From: Rotaria sp. Silwood1
Taxonomy: Eukaryota; Rotifera; Eurotatoria; Philodinida; Philodinidae
NCBI GenBank assembly: GCA_905250075.1
Contig: CAJNOP010000203.1
Span: forward strand, 201,624-265,623
Reading direction: 5' to 3'
DNA: 64,000 nt
The stretch's first letter is position 1. Each line of letters begins with the position of its first letter. Both the position numbers and the translations under genes were made by a program. The notes under the pieces are model-generated. The model worked only from the letters and a program-made list of their open reading frames with translations, did not search any database and was not told the origin of the DNA. This document shows positions 24,931-35,078 of this stretch, one piece after another.

Positions 24931-26436
24931 ATGTATTATATCTAATACATACATAAATTTTGAGGCTTGCGGATCAAATTGTATTTAATCCTTTTTTTTC
25001 TTCTTTTCTTATCTATATTTTTTATTCAATTAATATAATAAATCATAAAAAAAAATATTAATTAATATATATGATAAAGATATTTTGTATAAAAATGTTT
25101 GTTCAATTTTTATATCAATTTATACAAAACGCAAAAGAAATTTGATAGCTAAATTTGTTGTCTACATACTATAATTGTTGTTATATGATTGATAATTATT
25201 TTCAATGAATCTCTGAACAGACTTTAAAAATACGAAAACAAACAATCCTAAGAATCGATTAAAATTGTTTTTTTTTTTGTTTACGGAGTTTAATGTGATT
25301 TAATTTGATGAACTCTTGTCTAAATGAAATGTTTCATCTGTCTTGTAAAGCTTTAGTATTATTATTATTGTAAATTCTTTTTTCGCACATTCCAATTTCA
25401 ACTGAAAGTTATGCGTGACGGGAAAACTATCGGAACTGATACTCTTCGTTCAAGATCCTAAGAGTTTTCGAAGCCGAATTAATATCATTCTAATGAATTA
25501 GATCATTCTATTTTTCCATCTAATATAAATTCATGGTTTTATAATATTATTATTTATGTCTGAAGAGTATTTATTAATTTTAGGTGTAGTAATAGAAACA
25601 ACTACAATCACACTCTGATATAAGCATTGTGAATATTCGATAAAATTGATATCATTAACACATACGTGAGATATGATTTGCTTGATATTTGGCTCATCAA
25701 TCATGATTAAATTTAGTAATAGAAATATATTAATTTTAAAGCAAAATGAAATTTCATATTCAAATTCGATTATTGAGACCTTTTTTTGGTTTCTTAAAGA
25801 AATTCTTCTTTTTTTTTTTTCTTCAAAATAACTTAAGAAGTTTAGTGAAAGCACATACTATTCATTATGTCAATACTTTTACAATGTTATAATTTTTTTT
25901 TGAAGATTTTTCTTCATTCAAACAGATCTACGATTTTTGTTTGTCTAGAACTTGAAAAAAAAATCTAATACCTGAAATAGTAAAACTACACATCATTGAT
26001 TCTTCTTATGCTCGTAAATGATCCTAAACTTAAAAGTTTTATACTATTGAATTTAGAGAGTTGCAGGTCCACGTTTTCATAGACTCAGATCTGAAAGGAT
26101 TAAGAGGCCTCTAACTAATTTCTTATTATTGATGTACATTAGTCTAGTAGTATCGTTTTTCAAAATATTTTCGCCTTTTTTTTTTGTTTATTCCGTTGAG
26201 ATTATTTCGAATAATCTAATCTATCTGAGTATAATAAAATCAACATCTATAGTCTTTCATATCTCAATTTAATGATGCTTTTGAAATATCAATTCGATTG
26301 ATAAAAATGATCTATAGTGATAATCGAGTGAAATTTATTAGGATGCATAAGTATTTGTTTTCTTTCCATTAATTTTCTATAGAATAACTGTATTAACATA
26401 TCGAGATGGGTATTTTCTACAACATTCTTATATTAG
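24931..26436. other. intergenic, no gene recognised
   Basis: AT-rich spacer with several T-runs. The minus-strand frame near 25531-25854 has no supporting features. Nothing else is seen. Confidence 0.5.
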
Positions 26437-26499
26437 TTAAGAATCACTAGCAGAGTAACATTTTGGAACACATGGAAATAATATTTCGAGATCATTATC
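26437..26499 (-). pseudogene. relic of an antistasin/WAP gene
   Basis: The reverse strand still reads ILFPCVPKCYS followed by a stop. This matches the ILFPCVPQCYSDSDC segment of the intact gene at 26847 and the equivalent part of the copies near 45.1 and 49.6 kb. Only about 60 bp are recognisable. Its orientation, head-to-head with the 26847 gene, repeats the divergent arrangement of the duplicated pairs at 45-46 and 49.5-50.7 kb. Confidence 0.55.
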
Positions 26500-26784
26500 A
26501 ATAATATTTAGTATATGTATGAATAATAATAGATTTCATCTGTCAATGAGTTAACTTTATATAGATCATCAATCAACGAAAATTGACGATTTCTATCAAC
26601 ACATGTTACATTCGAAACATAAAAATAAATTATTACTTCGTTTTTTCGCTAAAACCTGACTTTAAATATCAATATTTATCATACAATTGAGTCATTTACT
26701 AACTATCTATGACATCACATTGTGATTCATATTTGCATTTGGTTTTTTCCTTCATCAATTAAAAATACATTAGACAACCAAACG

Positions 26785-26792
26785 TATAAATA
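26785..26792 (+). promoter_or_regulatory. TATA box (TATAAATA) of the antistasin/WAP gene
   Basis: TATAAATA sits 62 nt before the ATG at 26847. The same octamer occurs 44 nt before the ATG of the related gene at 50319 and in the B and D copies. The family-wide recurrence argues for a real core promoter. Confidence 0.5.
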
Positions 26793-26846
26793 CGATATGT
26801 TTATTCTTTACATTTCAAGCAAAAACTAAACCACATATCTTTTATA

Positions 26847-27308
26847 ATGCAAGTCGTATTCATTCTTTCTCTGGTGTTTATTTGTAGTACATTGCATATT
26901 CAATTAGTAGATTCATCAATTCAAACCAGAGGTCGTATTATTAATAAACCTATATGTCTAGTTTTATCTGATTGTCAAGTGAAATGTAAACGATATATAA
27001 TTCGAAATCGATGTCCAACATGTGAATGTAATCCATGTGTATATGGTCAACCACTTTATCAAATATCTTGTGGTCAAGGAGATCAAAAATGTTTATTAGC
27101 AGGTGGTTTATGTAAAATTCATTCATGGTATAATAAACCTTATTGTTGTCCAAAAGAACATGATGGATATTGTCCATCAATGTCTAATGAAGATACAGAT
27201 ATATTATTTCCTTGTGTTCCACAATGTTATTCAGATAGTGATTGTAAAGTAGATGAAAAATGTTGTGGAACATGTATACGAAAATGTATGAAGGCTTTTA
27301 TTGCTTAA
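26847..27308 (+). CDS. secreted antistasin/WAP-like cysteine-rich protein (copy A)
   Basis: A 153-aa intronless frame. Residues 1-23 are a signal peptide (MQVVFILSLVFICSTLHIQL). The mature part has over 20 Cys. An antistasin-like block is CQVKCKRYIIRNRCPTCECN plus PC. A middle block runs CGQGDQKCLLAGGLC. The end resembles a WAP four-disulfide core: YCCPKEHDGYCP, then CYSDSDCKVDEKCCGTC and a final KC. Both domain types are usually serine-protease inhibitors, so a secreted inhibitor is plausible, but the reactive site cannot be assigned. Four related copies at 45-46 and 49.5-50.7 kb and one relic just upstream make this a local family. The Cys pattern here is complete and there is no stop, so this copy is likely functional. 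Confidence 0.75.
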   Translation: MQVVFILSLVFICSTLHIQLVDSSIQTRGRIINKPICLVLSDCQVKCKRYIIRNRCPTCECNPCVYGQPLYQISCGQGDQKCLLAGGLCKIHSWYNKPYCCPKEHDGYCPSMSNEDTDILFPCVPQCYSDSDCKVDEKCCGTCIRKCMKAFIA

Positions 27309-28098
27309 GTCTTCATTCAAAAATAAATTATATTTATATATATTTTATATGTAATAATATGAATTGATGAAATATAAGAGTAGTGGTTATATTCATCAAT
27401 CGGTTTTCTTTTTTATTGATGTTTATTTTTGTAAAAGAAATTTTTGATCGGAATAGAAAAAAAAACCAGTTACCACAGTGAAATGAAGTAGAATAATGGA
27501 TATTAAATACTAGACTGATAGTTCATGTTTGTAAGTAAAGGAAAGATAATTATTAGTTTATTTCAATTTTTTTTTAATTTGATTAGAACAAATAAGAGAA
27601 TATCTGAGTATAAATAGTAAAATTGAACTCATTTTGCAATTCTTGAGATCAAATACTATAAAAAGTAGTTTGTAAATATATTAAGAGTTACACAGTTGCC
27701 ATTGTTTCTTTCATAACGTAAAGTATCAGAAAATAATCCAATATTAATACTTTTGCTTAATATACTCTTTTTTATTATTCTTAACTATTAATCAAGCAGT
27801 TATAGTGTCTAAAAAGTCAACCATGAAATAAAACTGCAATAATTCTTTAACGATTTACAAGAGCTTTTTATCATTTCATAGGATATTCTCGGAAAATTAT
27901 ATTTCAAAAGATTTCTTCTGTAACTATTTTCTAGCGCTTGTGACATCTTAAATTAATACCAATGAGCTACTTCTCAAAATAGAAACTTGCTCTAGAGATA
28001 TCGATGTAAAAGACGTATTAGAAGTCTCAAGGTTTATTTTATGTCTAAACAATTTCAATTTTTTCAAGTAAAATTTCGCAAATGCTATTAATTTAGTC
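27309..28098. other. intergenic, no gene recognised
   Basis: AT-rich sequence downstream of the antistasin/WAP gene, without recognisable features. Confidence 0.5.
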
Positions 28099-28744
28099 CA
28101 TACTTGGAACCGGATCGGTCGCACTTTTAAAACCGGCCAAAACCGATGTAGACCGGTTTTTTATCAAATTTTAGGGCACGAAAACTAAATTAGTGTATTT
28201 TGCTCGTTTTCATTGATTTTCATGACTTCAAAGATCAACAGACATGGCGTAAACGTTTTTCACTGATAAATTTATAGTTGTTATTAAACTTCTAGCTCTA
28301 AATTTTGAACTCTAGCTTTCTCGTCGTATGGTGAGGATCTCGAACTACGCTGAATGGATTTATTATGGTCATGAAAAGTTAACAGCCCATCAGAGTCTAA
28401 ATATAGTTTGAACTAGAGATTCTACTGCTCGAGATTTCGAACTCACTTTTCTAGACTTTGTTACTGGCAGTCAGAAACTCCCAATAGCTAGTTGCTACTA
28501 CTTCATGCTTTCATTATTTGAATATTACAAAAAGGTCTCCTGTTATTGTAAACATTATACCAACTACTAGTCTTCTGCAACTGTAAAAATCCGCAAATAT
28601 GAAAAAGGCTAAAATATGGTGTCTAGCATAAAAAGCGACCTTTCTAGCTTATTCTGTCTTCCTGGCTGTTTGCCAGTTAGATCAAGAATTTCAACTAACC
28701 GGTCCTGTCCGGTCGAAAAAAACTTGACCGGTTTCAAGTCTGAC
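28099..28744. mobile_element. possible MITE with ACTTGGAACCGG-type ends
   Basis: CATACTTGGAACCGG at 28099 is matched by an imperfect reverse complement (CCGGTTTCAAGTCTG) near 28729-28743. CCGGT-rich blocks occur just inside both ends. TTAGTC flanks both sides (28093-28098 and 28745-28750) and may be a target duplication. The middle is ordinary AT-rich DNA without a transposase frame. Ends are imperfect, so the call is tentative. Confidence 0.45.
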
Positions 28745-28813
28745 TTAGTCTAGGCCGGGCACGCTTTGCGTATACAAAATGTCTTCCAATCATATGAAAT
28801 TTGCAATATCTAC

Positions 28814-29314
28814 TAGACCTAGGACAGTCCCATATCAGTTCCGCTCTTGAGAACTGTTCAAACAGTTCTTTGATAGGAACTGATCTGTTCAACCTGTTCT
28901 TTGAAAATGGTCACAATAGTCAGTTTTTGAAAAAGAATCGGACGCTTAATCCAGTTCTTTGAAAAAGAACTGGTTACAATAACCAGTTCTCGAAAAAGAA
29001 CTGGTCAAAATAGCCAGTTCTCGAAAAAGAATTGGTCACTTTGCCCAGTTCTTGACAAAGAACTGGTCACTTTACCCAGTTCTTGAAAAAGAACCGGACG
29101 CTTAATCCAGTTCTTTGAAAAAGAACTGGTTACAATAGCCAGTTCTCGAAAAAGAACTGCCGGGTGTGTACAGTTCTTAAAAAAGAACTGCCGGGTGTAC
29201 ACAGTTCTCGTCAAAGAACTGGTCACTTTAATCAGTTCTCGAAAAAGAGCTGGTCGCTATACCCAGTTCTTAGAAAATATACAGTTCATAGAACTGGGAA
29301 CTGTCCTAGGTCTA
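28814..29314. mobile_element. hAT-type MITE filled with a hairpin array
   Basis: The terminal inverted repeats TAGACCTAGGACAGTCCC (28814) and GGAACTGTCCTAGGTCTA (ending 29314) match at 17 of 18 positions. The octamer ATATCTAC is duplicated on both sides (28806-28813 and 29315-29322), the 8-bp target duplication typical of the hAT superfamily. The whole 501-bp interior is an array of about a dozen units in which CCAGTTCT and its reverse complement AGAACTGG alternate, separated by short TGAAAA- or CGAAAA-type loops. The RNA or single strand would fold into a string of hairpins. No coding capacity is supported. Confidence 0.85.
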
Positions 29315-29322
29315 ATATCTAC

Positions 29323-30705
29323 TGAAGCTATAATTAAGAAGTTATTGTAAAATTTTCAGTTCAATATCACAAACTTTTTTAGTGAAATTTGTGAAAGAAG
29401 GATCAAAAATTGCTCATTCATTTGACGCAATTCATTTTCTTGTTTCATCAAAGATACTCGACTACAGATTCTGCTATATTAAATTCTCAATTTTTATGCT
29501 ATAGAACAGACGAGAAAAAGTCATGCACCTAGAAAATGTTCTAATGTGAAGTTTTCTCTTAAAATCGCTTTCTGACGTAATAGGATAAAATTAAAATTGA
29601 ATATTTGTTCTCTCTCAGATTCTACAACTAAATATTCAATTTAATATAAAAAAAAAGCACGATCTGATAGCCATAAAGCTCATTCAAGACTTTCAAAATG
29701 CACAATCAAAAAATCCTGAACTAAGAAACAGAACAACAAAATGTTTTGAAACTTGTCTAGCGTTATATTTGTCTTTATTTGAGAATAATCATTAATTTAT
29801 GTTAATAGTTAAGAAAAAAAAGACATTCCAACACTTTCATAAAAATTAATGATCGACTAACAATAATGAATAAATTATGATATTTTCACAAAAAATATGA
29901 GAAACATGTCATTAAAATGTCTAATTGCAATCGGTGTTTGAGTATTTTCGCATGTCTTCAGAAAATATTAAAACTGTAGGTACTTCCATCATAAAAGAAA
30001 ATACGCAAGAATACTTAAAACACAAAAAAAAAGACAACTTTTACATTTAGAAAACGTTCAACAACTTTTCTCATAATACTTTTGACATACAAAACACATA
30101 AAAATGTCATTTTAATCTGCAAAAAAAATACATGGCAATATTCCGGAAAAAAAATATATTGTAAGCTTCTCAGCTGTAAAAAATTGCTTTTTTATTTTGT
30201 AAGAGTCTTCAGATATTTCTTTTTTATAATGAAAGTATCTATTTACTAGTGATGCATTCTCAATAAGTGTAAAATCATTCATGCGAGAAGTGCTATTAGA
30301 GTATTGAAACATGTTTACAGAATTCTTGTCAATGTAGGGTATGCATTCATTCAGAAAATGAGATTTTTTAACAATATTTAATCTTTTTCTTGAGAAACAG
30401 AATCCAGTTAAACTTGCTTTTTGACATTCTCATTTGACATTCTCTAGCAGAACATGCAATAAAAGTAAGCACATAATATCATTGCGAAGGAAATAGGATT
30501 GCAACAAGTTTTCATTTGTTACCTACAGAGAAATCAACTAGACTAGTTTTCATAGCTTAGTCAAATCTTAATAGAAATGCAATTCTTAATGTTTTTATTT
30601 TAGAACATCATTGAAACTGAAAACAGATATCTGAAATGATGATTCTTTCGTAAAACATTGAATTGCAATGATAATTTTCGAATTATCAAAAATCTAATTA
30701 ATAAT
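29323..30705. other. intergenic, no gene recognised
   Basis: AT-rich, featureless DNA between two mobile elements. Confidence 0.5.
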
Positions 30706-30831
30706 CCTAGACGAACTTCCTTTGGTCTGCAGAGGAAATACTTGAGAATCTTGATCAAGAAAGTCATGCGCTATGGAAAAAACTTGAGATCTGTGCAGGT
30801 CAAATGCATGAAAAAAAAAAGTTCGTCTAGG
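30706..30831 (+). mobile_element. 126-bp short inverted-repeat element, copy 1
   Basis: It begins CCTAGACGAACTT and ends with the reverse complement AAGTTCGTCTAGG. A second copy is at 34061-34187. The frame between the two TAGs in the repeats is fully open (39 codons) and includes EEILENLDQESHALW. It is too small to encode a transposase, so it is a MITE or a mobile exon-like unit. Confidence 0.65.
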
Positions 30832-30857
30832 GAAACTTTCTAAATGAATAGAATTAA

Positions 30858-31451
30858 CCCTTTCGAGGTGATGTGATTCTACAGGATTTCCAAAAACGTT
30901 TTCCCAAAGATTACAGCTCAAATGAAAAGAGATATAGAACTGATTTTTATATCAAATCAAAGCCCGTTAAAAACGAGATTTAAGAGTTTAACTGATAATT
31001 CATAGGGTGATAATAAGCTATAGAATCACGGACACTTCCAAAAATGTTAGGGATGTAACTAGTGTACTTTCATGGGTAGTCATCCATAAAAACAAAAAGT
31101 TCTCAGAAAATGTCTTCGTCTATCGGACTTTGTGGAGGTATCTGCGCTGATCATTTTGATAAAAATAATATTCTAAATTTTATCAATAATTGACGATGCT
31201 ATAATTAAAATACTGAAAAACGTTATAGCTCTAGCACATAGAGCAGCTTGAAATTTTTCAGTATTTTGACCATAGCACCGTCATTTATTGGTCAAACTTA
31301 GAATATTTTTTTTTATCAAAATGATCAGCGCAGATAGCTCCACAAAGTCTGATAGACGAAGACATTTTCCAAGAACTTTTTGTTTTTGTGGATGACTGAC
31401 CACTGTAAATTATAGCGTTGCCCACCGATGGGTGACATCGCCTAGAAAGGG
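30858..31451. mobile_element. piggyBac-type MITE with internal foldback
   Basis: The ends CCCTTTCGAGGTGATGT and ACATCGCCTAGAAAGGG are inverted repeats, flanked on both sides by TTAA (30854-30857 and 31452-31455). TTAA target sites and CCCTTT/CCCTAG-like ends are hallmarks of piggyBac elements. Inside, about 31077-31230 and 31250-31405 form a second, nearly identical inverted repeat of about 150 bp around a 20-40-bp loop. The two arms differ at a small fraction of positions. No transposase is encoded. Confidence 0.78.
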
Positions 31452-31455
31452 TTAA

Positions 31456-31799
31456 ATATTATAGTTTATTATCAATAAAAAAAAAGACCTCTTATCACTG
31501 ACATCTATCGATACTATTTACTTTTTTTAATTGAGGTTATGTTAGTTGAGAAATGGTAGTTGTCATATGGTATTTCAATGAATAAATCATTAAATAAACA
31601 AAGAAAATTCTTCTCAAAATAAATTTAAAAAATTCTTCTATTATATTCTTGATAATTATTTGATTGTGACATCTGTGTATCGGTTTTCGACAATATCTGT
31701 TGGTTTTAACTTAAGATTTATTTGCCAATAGTAAATAATTCATACATATATACAACTATTCTTGTCTTTTAGTATATATATATATATATATTCAAAGAA
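31456..31799. other. promoter region of the UBTD-like gene
   Basis: It contains a (TA)n run at about 31773-31791 and an acceptor-like CTTGTCTTTTAG ending at 31772, 27 nt before the ATG, possibly for a spliced leader or a 5' UTR intron. Nothing else is seen. Confidence 0.4.
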
Positions 31800-34733
31800 A
31801 TGGGCGGATGTGTAAGTCATGATAGAAATAATCATCGACGACGATCACATTCATCTCGAAGTAGTGCAACAAGTACATATAAATTATAATTTTAATTAAT
31901 GATTAATTATTATTTTTTTGTTTTTGCTTGTTTGTTTTATTTAGCTAGTGGAACTATTGCTCGAAATAAACCATTAAATCGTTCTACATGTCGTCCGAAA
32001 TGGAAATCAGATGTACCAATAACTGAAAATCAATTACGTCGTAAACGAGAAGAATATTGGGATACAGGTGAAATTTTTATAAAAAGAAAATTCTTTTATT
32101 TTCTGACGTCATTTTTACAATCTTATCAAAACATTTTATATAGGATTACATTACAAGTATCTTAGATTTTCAAAGAAGATTAAATAGTATAAGAATTAAA
32201 TATCAAATTTTGTTTTTTTTTTATTATTACAAATAATCTTTTGTTATAGATAAAAACTTGAATTATATTAACAAAAATGATTAAATAAAATATTTTGTAT
32301 ATAACTTAAAGAAATTGAAATGTTAATTGTGTTCATATTAGAAAAATTTTTATAATATTTCGATATTAATTTTAACATAGATAATTTATTGTTGATATAT
32401 GAATGATTATCTTCGTTGAAAGTAACATTGAGAAAAATTTTATAAGATTAAACAAAAATAATGAATGTAATTATTCTCGAATGAATCTCGACAAATAATA
32501 AATTATTGTTAAAATGACTTTGACTTTATTAGATCAGCTCTATCGAGATTAGAGAGAAAGCCTTAAAAAGATACATGTCCCTGGGCGATTCTTTTTTTTT
32601 CTTTTTTGTCTTGTGTTATATTCATTTTATGAGGTTTTGTTTGATAACATACTGTGATGTCCTTCAGATTGTCTTGAAAAGTGATTTTGATGTTTACTAT
32701 GAATGTGTATCATCTATTCTAATATGAAATTGATCTATATGAAAATTTTTCTTAGGATAATATGTGAGTAATATATTGAGTATAACTCATGACAAAATAA
32801 TCCGTACACATGAATCTTTGTCTTTTTAAGGCTTTATTATAAAATTAATAATTTATTTCTTGTTGAATTCCTGGATTTGCTAAAAAGGTCAAGAAGTATT
32901 AAATAAAATGACTTTTCTAATAGTTATGATATGAACTTTTTGATCGATCTAGCGGAAATAAATGCATAAAAAAAGTATATTAAAAATGACACTTATAAAG
33001 AACGTTTTTCTTCTACAATACTAATCAAAAATATAAGATAATTATTTTCTTTTTTTTTTTTATAATATTAAACCGTTAGTTTAAAAAATAAATAATAATT
33101 ATAATAGACAATAAAGATTTCTATGTTGAAACAATTTTTTTTTCATAATACTATTTCTTTTGTCTTATGAATATAACATTAAAAAAAAAAGTATATGATT
33201 ATCTTAATTGACATTTACTAGATAAATGTTTTGATTTTTTTTTTGTAGCACCTGCATTTGAAGGTCGTAAAGAAATTTGGGATGCACTTCGTGGTGCATG
33301 TTATGCTATTGAACAAAATGATATTGATTTAGCTCAATCAATTATTAATTGTGCTAATATATCTCTTCCTCGTGGTACACTTCTTGATTGTTATGATGAA
33401 CTTGGTACACGTTATCAATTACCTGTATATATATTATCATCACCAATAAATTTAATTGATCATGAACAAATATCAAATCATGATAATGAATCTAATACAA
33501 GTGATATTGATTTAACAGCAACAGCAATAATTGATCGTGAACGTGATTATAGTGATAATCATAATTCATTAATAAATAATCAACAACGTCGAATAATAAA
33601 ATCATCAATAGATAATAATCATAATCCAATAGTACGTGAAATAAAAAAACATCGTCGAAAACAAAAATCAAATATAGATTTAAATATAAATGAATCATCA
33701 TCAAATAATATAATAACAACATCATCACCTACATTAATTCATGATCAACAATCAAATATTGATCAAGATATTGAAATACCAATTAAATTTCGTTTATCAA
33801 ATGGTAATGAACATCGTTTATATTGTAAACCAAATGAAAAAATTCGAAATATTAAAAGACGTTTAGCTATGTTAGAAAATGGAACTATTGATACACAAAC
33901 ACAACGTTTATTTTTTGGTGGAAAATTATTACGTAAGTTTATTTAGAAATTCTATTAATGATTGTCTATGATACTTCAATTCATTATATTTATAGAAGTT
34001 AGACATACTTTATGAAAAAAATTTTCAGAAAAACACAATAAAAAAATCAATAATAGACAACCATAGATGAACTTCTTTTGATCTGCACAGGAGATACTTG
34101 AGAATCTTGAACAAGAAGGTCATGCGCTATGGACAAAACTTGAGGTTTGCGCAGATCAAGTGTATGAAAAAAAAAGTTCACCTAAGGAAATAGAAATAGA
34201 AAAAGATAGTAAATAACAGATGTGTTTTAGCTGATCATTAATGTCAATATAAGGATTTTTCTTGCTTTGATCGTTGACTGTCCGATTCAATACTAATGAT
34301 ATTTAAAAGTTACAAAATGTGAATGAATAGGTCTTCTCTTTGCCTACACAAGTCCTTGAATTATACATGAGAAAAATAAATTTATTCTTTCGGAGAAAAT
34401 TCAAATGATTGAGTTAATTATTTGAAAAATCATTAATAACAAAATAATGATCGTATTGTAGTATTTATATTACTCTATCTTTCATTTGCTAAATGAATAA
34501 TTGTTTTAGAATATTGATCATCTAAATATTTTTTTTTGGTTTTTACATTTTCAGATGATCGTACAGCTATATATGAAACTCGTTTACAACGAAATTTCGT
34601 TGTACAAGTCATATTACAAGATCAACCAATGCCACCAAATGGTGCAATTACAACAACAGGTCATTTAACAACTAATAATTATTCGACACCAGTTGAATAT
34701 CCAAATTCTTCTTCTATAATTGAACAATTTTAA
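31800..34733 (+). CDS. UBTD: ubiquitin domain-containing protein (UBTD1/2-like)
   Basis: Four exons (31800-31872, 31945-32067, 33249-33932, 34555-34733) give 352 aa. MGGCVSH at the start is an N-myristoylation/palmitoylation signal, as in vertebrate UBTD1/2. The conserved UBTD core follows: [87 protein letters not shown]-terminal ubiquitin-like fold runs from [16 protein letters not shown] to NFVVQVILQ. The protein is over 100 aa longer than human UBTD2 because exon 3 has a low-complexity Asn/Ser/Asp/His-rich insertion between the two domains. UBTDs bind E2 enzymes such as UBE2D and are thought to tune ubiquitination. Introns 2 and 3 are large; intron 3 contains a MITE copy. Confidence 0.92.
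34061..34187 (+). mobile_element. 126-bp element, copy 2 (in UBTD intron 3)
   Basis: It is closely similar along its length to the copy at 30706-30831. The ends are CCATAGATGAACTT and AAGTTCACCTAAGG, so its inverted repeats are more worn. The inner frame reads [20 protein letters not shown] but has a TGA near its start. Confidence 0.62.
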
Positions 34734-35078
34734 AAATGCTTCAATTTAGACAACAAATAAATAAATAAATTATATCTGTCCATTTTCATACTACTTTGTA
34801 CAAACGGATTCTTATATATGTATACATATTATATATTTTTCTTTTGTCTTGTATTCTTCTATAAAAATATTCTCAGTAATAGCATGAGATTTTTTTGTGT
34901 TTTTTGCTTTTGCTCATCGAGTTATTATTATTATTATTATTCTAATCATTATTTATCTTTGTATTCATTTGTTGTTTAAACAAAAATGATGAGAATATTA
35001 TTATGATCAAACCGAGTAAATATCTTTTTATTTTAGATCGATTTAACTTTCTTCTTTTATACAATAATAATAATAATA
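34734..35078. other. spacer between UBTD-like gene and PP4
   Basis: 345 nt holding the UBTD polyadenylation-like AATAAATAAATAAATT string near 34757 and the PP4 5' leader. An acceptor-like TTTTTATTTTAG ends at 35036, 42 nt before the PP4 ATG. An (AAT)n run directly precedes the start. Confidence 0.5.

Noticed and set aside
26950-27180. 76-codon minus-strand frame
   Set aside because: Shadow of the antistasin/WAP copy A.
33492-33728. 78-codon minus-strand frame
   Set aside because: It lies opposite the low-complexity part of UBTD exon 3. It is a shadow of the coding strand.
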